Shown in pieces: positions 44,201 to 52,682 of a DNA stretch of 64,000 bases. Position 1 is the stretch's first letter; each line of letters opens with the position of its first letter. A program made the position numbers and the translations under genes. Below the pieces are notes generated by a model that did not search any database, had not been told where the DNA came from, and saw only the letters and a list, made by a program, of their open reading frames with translations. The stretch comes from Streptomyces sp. NBC_01788 (lineage in GTDB: Bacteria > Actinomycetota > Actinomycetes > Streptomycetales > Streptomycetaceae), in assembly GCF_035917575.1 (NCBI RefSeq), contig NZ_CP109090.1, positions 4,092,001-4,156,000 on the forward strand, given 5' to 3'.

Positions 44201-44333
44201 CGTTCTGCGCGCCTGCGGCCTGGGCGGGGTCACCGCCCCCGGCGAGGACGGTGACGGACGCGGCCGCGACGGCGACCGCGAGTGTGGTGACGGCAGCGGT
44301 CAGTCCGCCCCGTCTCAGGGCGTGTCTGCCCAC
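41217..44333 (-). CDS. Large secreted FG-GAP/VCBS-repeat protein
   Basis: A 1038-aa exported protein. Signal peptide near the N-terminus (TAAVTTLAVAVAAASVTVLAG then AQAAG). Residues about 60-690 read as beta-propeller or similar all-beta repeats without a recognised enzyme motif. A FlgD/Ig-like segment (GGVRFPNGQYKWTLKATG) follows. The last about 250 residues contain four calcium-type FG-GAP motifs (GDLSGDRCNDLVV, GDITGDGRPDLIA, GDITGDGIGDLIAQ, GDLNRDGIGDLIC). GTG at 44333 has GGAGGG seven bases upstream, which decides the start. Probably a wall- or matrix-associated binding protein; ligand unknown. Confidence 0.82.
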   Translation of the reverse strand: MGRHALRRGGLTAAVTTLAVAVAAASVTVLAGGGDPAQAAGAQNAAGTTEITFTAPTSATAQPRFDQPFAAGAGGFLHGQSGIAGLLWTSYADGTTVRVRTPDGLFEPTGPCSVLGSTCYEAWYGSDGDLVALPTTKSDTTVTLWDPATRKTSTVTSRYPYRALAGNTVVTSHTLIDTVDGERRERPFTPAAVTVNSGYVMAADAAGVLVRSGTSLYYIDIESAAVTQAFSRVSPTQPSVMSEGRIGWYGDGGLHFKPRSEPGGEEEFVELPGHYYGPKPILTGDWLLLPPQTSGISTTSLTALSLADGSSRTLLDKAGRSAVAVRGPGDTALVTGGGSATDWWVQRVSLNADGTPELTKLYKVPAVENAKTGLALSRGSLRVAERNPKDTSGFSATSVRTLTTNGGTALTASAATDSFKFLRECPSPDTPCPALWGNTVTSPRDVFLEESWSGPAPADSDQLVSIGYHPLWFKTTGGRIVDVSDDYAVYNSGGAAPAQYVGRFGYGQLLKRPVQTAALNGPVLWSATTTAGRVTSYSLTQKKTLSTVTVPGAGCVPSELQAAGRWLYWACGTASAGVYDTKAGTSRAVLPGDVLLGDGFTVRHDHGADTLVLTDAATGATRVLASDVPDTGLAADRRHRWAVDEYTGLVAWFDLHERTRVATTGFTPSAPTAFETDAGTWTDLTTSTPWTGTWLLSRPVTSWSLTFTSAESGEAGKATRTFTGGAATAQVAAKWNGKTAGGVRFPNGQYKWTLKATGLGTSTAVTVGSGTGSLTGGSPVRHDYGSPDGVDGVGDLLTMNSTGSLTIHRGTGKGTLSSKISGTGWPKGTTVVPFGDLSGDRCNDLVVRPSNGSLRLYKPKCGAALKASTPYTTLGKSGWNQYDVMVSTGDITGDGRPDLIARQASTGDMYLFKGTSAGKLSARVKIASNWKKYKKIVAVGDITGDGIGDLIAQDKSNNLYRYDGKRTGTFKARVKTAAKWGASYNAVVGVGDLNRDGIGDLICRDTSGKLFRLYGNGKGGFGARTQLGTGWGGYKALY

Positions 44334-44432
44334 GTGAGGTTCCCTCCCGGCGAGAGTCCCCTGCCCTCGCCCAAGTGGGCGGACTTTACCAGGAGTTTTC
44401 CATCTCTTTTCACGGCCCCGGAACATGAGAAG

Positions 44433-44470
44433 CGACTCCCCGCGACCGGGCGTCCGGTCGCGGGGAGTCG
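44433..44470 (-). terminator. Perfect 17-bp stem terminator after metG
   Basis: CGACTCCCCGCGACCGG pairs with CCGGTCGCGGGGAGTCG around GCGT, 22 bases downstream of the metG stop. Confidence 0.88.
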
Positions 44471-44492
44471 TGGTGCTCGGTGCTCTTCCGCT

Positions 44493-46208
<1,716 letters not shown>

Positions 46209-46386
46209 CGCGGGCTGCTCCCAAGTCGCTACGTGGGGTGACGATCTCGTCGGGTGCGGGTCGTCTACGGAACCTTGAAATCGTAGCCGACACGGGTGGG
46301 CCGCCCGCTTCCCGTTTTAAGAGGTGGGAAGGGGCGGCCCTGGTGCGGTGCGGGTGCCGTGGGTTACGGGCGCGTGGTTCCGTGGG

Positions 46387-48363
46387 TCACGGGCGCCAGT
46401 TGGCCAGTACGCCCTCGTAGAGCTCCTGGTCGGTCAGCTCGCGGGGGGTGGGACCGGCGTGGAAGAAGGCCGCGGTGTCGGTCTTCAGCTTGCGGAGGTA
46501 GTCGAACGCCTTGTTTTCGTGCTCGCCGAAGGCGACGAAGGAGAAGAAGACGGCGGGGTGGTTCTTCGCCGCGTCGGTGAGGGACTGGGTGGCGGGGGTC
46601 TTGGCGTCCGGCGCGCCGTCCGTCTGGAAGATCACCAGGACGGGGGCCGCCGGGTCGCCGGCCGATTCCGCGCGGTGGGCCAGTACGGCGTCCACGGCGG
46701 CGTGGTAGCTCGTACGGCCCATGCGGCCGAGGGAGCCGTGCAGGTCGTCGACGCGGTTCTCGTGCTCGGCGAGGGTCAGCTCGCCGGTGCCGTCCACCTC
46801 CGTGGAGAAGAACACGACCTGGACCGTCGCCTCGGGGTCGAGGTGGGCCGCGAGGGCGAGGGTCTGCTCGCCGAGGGCCTGGGCGGAGCCGTCCTTGTAG
46901 TACGGGCGCATGGAGGCGGAGCGGTCGAGGACGAGGTAGACCGTGGCACGGGTGCCGGTGAGGTCGTACTTCGCGAGGGCGGATGCGGCGGCGTGGTAGG
47001 CGGTGGTGAGGGTGGGGGGGACGGCGGGAGTCGTGTTCTCCTCGGCGTCCGGCTGCGGCTGCGCTTCGGCCGTGGGCTCCGGTTCCGTGGTCGGCTGTTC
47101 GGCCTCGGCTTCGCCTTCGGCCGGGTTGTTCCCACCCGCACCACCCGTGCGGGTTTCGTTGTCAGGTGCCGGTGGCCCCTGTGGGGCTTCCTCGCCGTCG
47201 GCGGCTTGCGGGGTGTCTGCCTCGGGCTCCACCTCGGCCTCAAGCTCGGGCTCTGGCGTCGGCTCTTCGGACACCGGTTCCGTAGTCGGCTGTTCGGCCT
47301 CGGCTTCGCCTTCGGCCGGGTTGTTCCCACCCGCACCACCCGTGCGGGTTTCGTTGTCAGGTGCCGGTGGCCCCTGTGGGGCTTCCTCGCCGTCGGCGGC
47401 TTGCGGGGTGTCTGCCTCGGGCTCCACCTCGGCCTCAAGCTCGGGCTCTGGCGTCGGCTCTTCGGACACCGGTTCCGTAGTCGGCTGTTCGGCCTCGGCT
47501 TCGCCTTCGGCCGGGTTGTTCCCACCCGCACCACCCGTGCGGGTTTCGTCGTCGGGTGCCGGTGGCCCCTGTGGGGCTTCCTCGCCGTCGGCGGCTTGCG
47601 GGGTGTCTGCCTCGGGCTCCACCTCGGCCTCAAGCTCGGGCTCTGGCGTCGGCTCTTCGGACACCGGTTCCGTAGTCGGCTGTTCGGCCTCGGCTTCGCC
47701 TTCGGCCGGGTCGTTCCCACCCGCACCACCCGTGCGGGTTTCGTCGTCGGGTGCCGGTGGCCCCTGTGGGGCTTCCTCGCCGTCGGCGGCTTGCGGAGCA
47801 TCCGCCTCAGGCTCCGCCTCGGCCTCAACCTGCGGTTCGGGTTCCGGCGCCGGCTGCTCGGCCACCGTTTCCGGGGCCGGTTCCGGGTCGGGCTCCGACT
47901 GCGGCTCCACAACTTCCGGTTCGGGAGCCGGCGTCGGCTCCTCCGCCACCGGCTCCGGGGTCGGCTCGGACTCCGACTCCTGCTCCGCAGCTGCCGGTTC
48001 GGGCTCCGGGGTCGGCTCCTCGGTTGCCGGCTCCGGCTGCTCGGTGGCGGCGGGGGCGGGTGTTGCCTCGGGCTCCGACTCCTGCGCCGTAGCGGCCGGT
48101 TCGGGCTCCGGGGCCGTGGCTGTCGGTTCCTCCGTTGCGTCCGCGGGGGTCGCGGGCTTGGGGACCGCGATGTTGTCGAAGGCGGCCGAGACCAGTTCGT
48201 GCTCGTCGTCCGAGGACGACTGGGCGGGGACCTTCGGTTCCGGCTGCTGGGCAGCGGTGGGTGTCGGCTCCTGGGCTGGAGCCTGTTCCGCACCCTCTGC
48301 CTCGGCCTTGGGCCCCTTGCGTGGTCGGCCGAACGCGTTCCGCAGGAGAGTGAGAATGCCCAT
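46387..48363 (-). CDS. VWA-domain protein with long Pro/Glu-rich repeat region
   Basis: About 658 aa. The start GILTLLRNAFGRPRKGPK is basic and may contact the membrane or a nucleic acid. Residues about 30-430 are Pro/Glu/Ala-rich low-complexity with near-identical 65-residue repeats. The C-terminal about 210 residues are a von Willebrand A domain of the TerF/TerY-like type: MIDAS residues in LVLDRSASMRPYY, Thr in MGRTSYHAAVDAV and Asp in FQTDGAPD. The end (FDYLRKLKTDTAAFFHAG) matches tellurium-resistance VWA relatives. ATG at 48363 is chosen over an upstream start because family similarity begins there. Confidence 0.82.
   Translation of the reverse strand: MGILTLLRNAFGRPRKGPKAEAEGAEQAPAQEPTPTAAQQPEPKVPAQSSSDDEHELVSAAFDNIAVPKPATPADATEEPTATAPEPEPAATAQESEPEATPAPAATEQPEPATEEPTPEPEPAAAEQESESEPTPEPVAEEPTPAPEPEVVEPQSEPDPEPAPETVAEQPAPEPEPQVEAEAEPEADAPQAADGEEAPQGPPAPDDETRTGGAGGNDPAEGEAEAEQPTTEPVSEEPTPEPELEAEVEPEADTPQAADGEEAPQGPPAPDDETRTGGAGGNNPAEGEAEAEQPTTEPVSEEPTPEPELEAEVEPEADTPQAADGEEAPQGPPAPDNETRTGGAGGNNPAEGEAEAEQPTTEPVSEEPTPEPELEAEVEPEADTPQAADGEEAPQGPPAPDNETRTGGAGGNNPAEGEAEAEQPTTEPEPTAEAQPQPDAEENTTPAVPPTLTTAYHAAASALAKYDLTGTRATVYLVLDRSASMRPYYKDGSAQALGEQTLALAAHLDPEATVQVVFFSTEVDGTGELTLAEHENRVDDLHGSLGRMGRTSYHAAVDAVLAHRAESAGDPAAPVLVIFQTDGAPDAKTPATQSLTDAAKNHPAVFFSFVAFGEHENKAFDYLRKLKTDTAAFFHAGPTPRELTDQELYEGVLANWRP
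47101..47800 (-). repeat. 195-bp tandem repeats (65 aa) inside the VWA gene
   Basis: The marker GGCCTCGGCT recurs at 47101, 47296, 47491 and 47686, exactly 195 bp apart. Three units are almost identical and a fourth is partial. Unit differences include NETRTGG versus DDETRTGG and a GGNNPAEG versus GGNDPAEG change. Confidence 0.92.
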
Positions 48364-48478
48364 GTGCGCAACCCTTCGTGAGTTGATGCCCGTCAATCCC
48401 TGGCCAGGACGGACACGTAAGGTTAGCGGCCCTCAGTGGTGATCTTGGGCAGGGGCAAGCATCCGGAGGCTGCTTCTG

Positions 48479-49441
48479 TCAATGCGTTCCTCGGCCGTCG
48501 TGCAGCGTGACGTCGACGAGCAGCGCGCGGTGGTCGGTGTCGGCCACGGCGAGGAAGCGGGCGCCGGTCGCGGAGAAGTCCGGTGAGACCAGCACATGGT
48601 CGATCTGGGCGCCGAGGGCGGGCGTGGTGCGGGACGGCCAGCTCGGGTCGCGTTCCGCGCCGGACAGCCGGGCCGCGTCACGCAGGCCGGTGTCGATGAT
48701 GCGGCGGAAGGCCGCGTGGTCCTGGGAGGCGTTGAAGTCGCCGGCCAGCACGGTCGGCGTCGTGCGGTCCGCCGCCGCGAAGGCCCGCAGCCGGGCGAGT
48801 TCCCGGTGCCAGAGCGCGATCTGGCCGGGCAGCGGCGGCATGGGGTGGGCGAGCTGGAGGCGCACCGCGTGCCCGCGCACGTCGGCGACCGCGCCCGGCA
48901 TGCCCATCGTGCCGCGCACCCCGGCGGTGCCGCGCAGGGCGTAGCGGCTGAGGATCAGGGACCCCTCCGAACCGCCCGCCCGGACCGCCCGCCGGTAGGG
49001 GTAGTCGCCGCCGACCTCCCGGTCCAGCGTCGACTGGCAGGTGTGCTCGCACTCCTCGACGAAGACGATGTCGGGCCGCTCGCGGCGGATGACCGGGACG
49101 AGGGCCGGGGTACCGCGCCCGAACTGCACGTTCGAGGTCAGCACCCGAATCCGGGCCACGGCCGGGCCGGCCGGCGCGGAGACCTTGCCGTACGGCTCGA
49201 TGTACCAGGCCAGCAGCCCGAGCAGGGCCACGCCCCACACCGCCCCCGTCCACCGGCGACCGCGCAGCGTGAGCGCCAGGCCGAGCCCGGTGGGCACGAG
49301 CAGCCAGGGCAGGAAGGCGAGGAGCTGCGGTACGGGCGTGATGCCGTCGCTGTCGGCGATCCGGCATCCGACGACGACGCTCACCCCGGCGAACATCAGC
49401 CCGGCGCACCAACTCGCGAACAGTCCCCCCTGCTTGATCAC
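48479..49441 (-). CDS. Membrane-anchored endonuclease/exonuclease/phosphatase (EEP) family protein
   Basis: A 320-aa protein. Three hydrophobic segments fill the first about 90 residues, then an EEP catalytic domain: Asn in LTSNVQFG, Glu in IVFVEECEHT, catalytic His/Asp region in LQLAHP and LAGDFNAS, and the closing IDHVLVSPDFSATG...ADTDHRALLVDV. The domain faces outward, so it probably cleaves an extracellular phosphodiester such as a lipid head group or DNA. GTG at 49441. It is followed on the same strand by no close gene. Confidence 0.83.
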   Translation of the reverse strand: MIKQGGLFASWCAGLMFAGVSVVVGCRIADSDGITPVPQLLAFLPWLLVPTGLGLALTLRGRRWTGAVWGVALLGLLAWYIEPYGKVSAPAGPAVARIRVLTSNVQFGRGTPALVPVIRRERPDIVFVEECEHTCQSTLDREVGGDYPYRRAVRAGGSEGSLILSRYALRGTAGVRGTMGMPGAVADVRGHAVRLQLAHPMPPLPGQIALWHRELARLRAFAAADRTTPTVLAGDFNASQDHAAFRRIIDTGLRDAARLSGAERDPSWPSRTTPALGAQIDHVLVSPDFSATGARFLAVADTDHRALLVDVTLHDGRGTH

Positions 49442-49504
49442 GCCGACGAGCCTACGGGGTCGGCACGGGACCCGGAGGTCCTGTGCGCGGGACCGGGCGC
49501 CGGG

Positions 49505-50446
49505 TCAGACGCGTACGCGCGGCGGCGGCTGCTCGGGGCGGCTCTGGGCGGTGGGGGCCGTAGACGCCCGGCGGCGGAAGGGCAGGCGCGGGCGGCGGGT
49601 GAGCCAGGTCAGGGCGGCCACCGTCAGGCCGAGGGCGACGAGGATCCACGAGGCGGTGCGCAGGGTGGCGGTGAGGGCGTCGTAGACGGCGCCGACGGCC
49701 GGCTGGGAGACCTCGGCGGGCAGGTCGGCGAGGGTCAGGCTGCGTCCGACGGCGACGGCGAGGGCGAGCAGCGCCCCGCCCAGGGCGGTGCCGAGCGCGG
49801 TGGCGGTCAGCGCACGACGGCGGCGGGCGGCCAGGGCGAGGCCGGCCACGGCGAACGCGACGGCCGCGATCGGCAGCCAGAAACCGGCGACTTCGAGCAC
49901 GTGGAACCCCTTCCGAAGGCGGCCCAGTTGCTGGGCCGGAAGCAGGTCGACCTCGGTGTGCTGGACGGGGATGCGGTTCGCGAGCGGTACGTGGTCCTGG
50001 GCGAGCTGGGCCTTGACCTGGGCGGTGACGGGCGCGAGATCGACGGTGACCGGGCGTTCGCGTCGGTCGCGTTCGTCGCGCAGGGCCCGCAGGACGGCGT
50101 CGTGGGCGGCCCGGTTGCCCTCGTTCCACGCGGTGCGGAAGGCCTCGGTCCCGGTGAACGAGCGGACCGCGTCGTGCACGAAGGGGGTGATGGTGCCGCG
50201 GCGCACGTAGGTGTCCAGTTGGTGCCCGTACTCCTGGACGATCCCGTTCCCGACGGTGTCCGCGACGGCGTCGCGCACGTCCGGGTCGTCGGCGAGCGGC
50301 GCCATGGTGGTGACGTAGCGGCTGGTGTCGGAGAGCCCGTACGCCGCCCAGGCCGACAGCGCGCCGAACGGCACGAGCAGGCACGAGAGCGCGATGAGCA
50401 CGGCCGACAGGCCGCTTCGCATACGTCGGGACACGTTCTCAGCCAA
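49505..50446 (-). CDS. Integral membrane protein, family not recognised
   Basis: A 313-aa protein. One N-terminal membrane helix (AVLIALSCLLVPFGALSAWA), a soluble extracytoplasmic region of about 150 residues (YVTTMAPLADDPDVRDAVADTVGN...), then about three membrane helices and a short Arg/Pro-rich cytoplasmic tail. The soluble region is helical and lacks known catalytic motifs. Proteins of this layout are common next to membrane-stress genes in Streptomyces, but no function is assigned. Confidence 0.68.
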   Translation of the reverse strand: MAENVSRRMRSGLSAVLIALSCLLVPFGALSAWAAYGLSDTSRYVTTMAPLADDPDVRDAVADTVGNGIVQEYGHQLDTYVRRGTITPFVHDAVRSFTGTEAFRTAWNEGNRAAHDAVLRALRDERDRRERPVTVDLAPVTAQVKAQLAQDHVPLANRIPVQHTEVDLLPAQQLGRLRKGFHVLEVAGFWLPIAAVAFAVAGLALAARRRRALTATALGTALGGALLALAVAVGRSLTLADLPAEVSQPAVGAVYDALTATLRTASWILVALGLTVAALTWLTRRPRLPFRRRASTAPTAQSRPEQPPPRVRV

Positions 50447-50552
50447 GGCCGTCGCCCGCCCCTCCGCGAGCGGAGGGGCGGCATTCGGGTGACCGGGAGG
50501 GGGCGAGCGGGCCGGCCGGGCGCCGGCCGGTGCGCGTCAGCGGGTCAGCTGG

Positions 50553-50993
50553 TCAACCGACGCGACGGCCCGCCGCGTCCTCGTGCGTGTAGAACCAGTA
50601 GAAGCAGAAGAGGCCCGCGACGATGCCGATCCCCAGGGACAGGCCGACCACCGACACGATCGCGTGGCCGCTCTGGCTGAAGAGGAAGCCGAACGTCACG
50701 CCGATGAAGGCGAACCACATTGCGGCGTGCTGCTCTCGCCGCAACCGGGGGCCCACGATGAGGACGGCCGCGAGGAGCACCGTGAAAACGATCGTGGTCA
50801 CGAAGCCGAACAGCACGTTCCAGCCCGTGATCGGCCCGCCGTGGCGCCGGTCGGCCGCGGCCCAGTAGCCGTAGACGAGCCCCAGCGCCAGCGGTCCCGC
50901 CCACCGGCCGATGGCATGGGCCCGGGCGCTGAACAGGTTGGGCGGGCGGGTGGTGCGGGTGGTGATGCCGGACGCGGGTGCCACGTGAGCCAT
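50553..50993 (-). CDS. Small multi-pass membrane protein, family not recognised
   Basis: A 146-aa protein with four predicted membrane segments (PLALGLVYGYWAAA, VLFGFVTTIVFTVLLAAVLIV, MWFAFIGVTFGFLF and VVGLSLGIGIVAGLFCFYWFY). ATG at 50993 has GAGAGGAG upstream. It is divergent from the caspase-linked operon, only 125 bases away, so both may share a control region. Confidence 0.68.
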   Translation of the reverse strand: MAHVAPASGITTRTTRPPNLFSARAHAIGRWAGPLALGLVYGYWAAADRRHGGPITGWNVLFGFVTTIVFTVLLAAVLIVGPRLRREQHAAMWFAFIGVTFGFLFSQSGHAIVSVVGLSLGIGIVAGLFCFYWFYTHEDAAGRRVG

Positions 50994-51118
50994 GAGAGCG
51001 CTCCTCTCTCTCCTCGCCCCCCGCATCCAGAGCACACCGGCGAAGGGGCCCTGGCAAGTCGGTGGAGCCGTTAACGTGCTGACGTAAGCGACCGACCGGA
51101 TCACGACACGGGGGGACG

Positions 51119-52180
51119 ATGCCCGGAACCGTGCTGCTGCTCGCGGCCGCGCCCGTGGGCAGGGGACGTCTGGTGGACGCCGCGTCCGTGCTGCCGGTGC
51201 TGGCCGCCGTGGCGCCCTCCGTGCTCTCCGGCACGGACACCGCGACCGTGGTGGAGCTCGCCGACCCGCTGGAGCCGCAGGCCGTGCTCACCCGGCTGCG
51301 CGCGGCCGCGGCGGCGCCCGGCCCGCTGACCGTGTTCGTCGCCGGACAGCTCCAGCTCGACCGCCGCCAGCGTCTGCTCCACCTGGCGCTCGCCCGCACC
51401 GCACCGGCGACCGTCCGCTACACGGCCCTGCCCTGGCACTGGCTGCGCGAGGAACTGCGGCTGCGCCCGGACGGCACGACCACGGTCGTGGCCGATCTGC
51501 ACGCGGACGCGGAGAGCTGGGCGCTGCTGCGCGGGCGCCCCCTGGACTGCGGGCGCAACACCGCCCTGTACGGCCGGGTCGCACCGCCGCCGGCCCGGCG
51601 CACGGTGGCGGCACCGGCGTACATGAGGGCGGTGGCGACGATCCTGCGCAGCGGGCACCGGCCGCCGCCTGCGGAGCTGCACGAGCAGGCGCTGTCGCGG
51701 CTCACCGAGGAGGACGGCCGCCCCGGCCTCGTAATCACCGCGCCCGGCCCGGTGCCGGCCGACCCGCACACGGCCATCGCCGCCTGCGTGCGGTCCGGCC
51801 GGCACGGCGACGCCGACGCGCTCGCCGCCCGCTGGGAGCGGGCCGCCGCCCTCGCGCACGGAGCGGCCTCCGAGGACGCGCTGCACTGGGCCGAGGTCCG
51901 CGCGGACCTGGCGATGTTCGCGGGCGACGCCGCCCGCAGCTGCCGGGCCTGGCTGACGGTGGCCGCCACCCGCCTGGACATGGGCCAGGCCGCCGACGCC
52001 GTGCCGGTCGAGACCGCAGTCGACCGCGCCCACCACCAGTGGGGGCAGATCCACGACCCCGGACGTGCCCGCGAACTCGGGTCGGTGCTCGCGGAGTTGC
52101 GCGGCCGGGTGCCGGGCCGGCGACAGGGCGCCCTTGACCATGTGCGCCGCCAGCTCAGCCAGTTGCAGGCACAGGCCTGA
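51119..52180 (+). CDS. First gene of caspase-linked operon; possible degenerate caspase-like domain
   Basis: A 353-aa soluble protein of unrecognised family. Its first about 145 residues alternate hydrophobic strands and helices in a caspase-like order: strand TVLLLAAAP, strand PLTVFVAGQ (where active caspases have FxGHG), and strand TTVVADLHADAE (where active caspases have LDxCxxG). If this reading is right the His and Cys are replaced and the domain is inactive. The C-terminal about 180 residues are helical (AIAACVRSGRHGDADALAARWERAA...WAEVRADLAMFAGDAARSCRAW), possibly TPR-like. The next gene is 135 bp downstream on the same strand. The structural reading is inference. Confidence 0.6.
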   Translation: MPGTVLLLAAAPVGRGRLVDAASVLPVLAAVAPSVLSGTDTATVVELADPLEPQAVLTRLRAAAAAPGPLTVFVAGQLQLDRRQRLLHLALARTAPATVRYTALPWHWLREELRLRPDGTTTVVADLHADAESWALLRGRPLDCGRNTALYGRVAPPPARRTVAAPAYMRAVATILRSGHRPPPAELHEQALSRLTEEDGRPGLVITAPGPVPADPHTAIAACVRSGRHGDADALAARWERAAALAHGAASEDALHWAEVRADLAMFAGDAARSCRAWLTVAATRLDMGQAADAVPVETAVDRAHHQWGQIHDPGRARELGSVLAELRGRVPGRRQGALDHVRRQLSQLQAQA

Positions 52181-52315
52181 CGCGGCTCCCATACCCGGCT
52201 GCGGCTGCGGCTGCGGCGCGGACCCGGCCCCGGTCTCGCCGCGGATGGTACGGGTCCGGTGTGGCCGAAATGCCCCCTCCCGGGAAGTCGTGCCCCGGTG
52301 CCAGAATGGTGACTT

Positions 52316-52678
52316 ATGGCTGAGGGGGATGGCGTGGCCGGCCGAGGTGTACGGGTCCGGCTGGACGGAAGTGCGAGCAGCAAGGACATCGGCGCGCTGA
52401 AGGCGTGGCTGGAGCGGGAGAGACCGCTCGAAGAACTGGTCCGGCAGGGGCTGCTGCGGATCGACGAGCGGCCGCGCTCGGACGTGCCGCCCGGCCGCAT
52501 GGGCGCCGGCATGGAGATCCTGCTGTTCCTGCTCGGCGCGGCCGCCGAATCCGCGTTCGACGAGCTGGTGGCGCAGACCAAGCGGGCGGTGGCGGCCTGG
52601 CTGGAGAACCGCCGTCGGGTGGAGTCCGGCGACTCACCCGAGACCCACGTCGATCCGGTGCACCACGACGAGGGGTAG
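52316..52678 (+). CDS. EACC1-like small effector-associated protein
   Basis: A 120-aa protein resembling the effector-associated constant component 1 (EACC1) family: strand VRVRLDGSA, helix ALKAWLERERPLEELVRQG, strand LLRIDERP, then a hydrophobic helix (AGMEILLFLLGAAAESAFDELV) and AVAAWLENRRR. EACC1 proteins are described as small subunits encoded with caspase or trypsin-type effectors in actinobacterial conflict systems. ATG at 52316. Only four bases separate it from the caspase gene, so they are co-expressed and probably interact. Confidence 0.68.
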   Translation: MAEGDGVAGRGVRVRLDGSASSKDIGALKAWLERERPLEELVRQGLLRIDERPRSDVPPGRMGAGMEILLFLLGAAAESAFDELVAQTKRAVAAWLENRRRVESGDSPETHVDPVHHDEG

Positions 52679-52682
52679 CCCC

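Noticed and set aside
46209..46386. T-box or SAM riboswitch upstream of metG
   Set aside because: The leader is short, and no T-box core or SAM-type stems could be recognised.
46324..48381. Plus-strand frames with long repetitive Gly/Leu/Arg or Ser/Gly segments
   Set aside because: They are complements of the Pro/Glu repeats of the VWA gene, which has a clear VWA domain.
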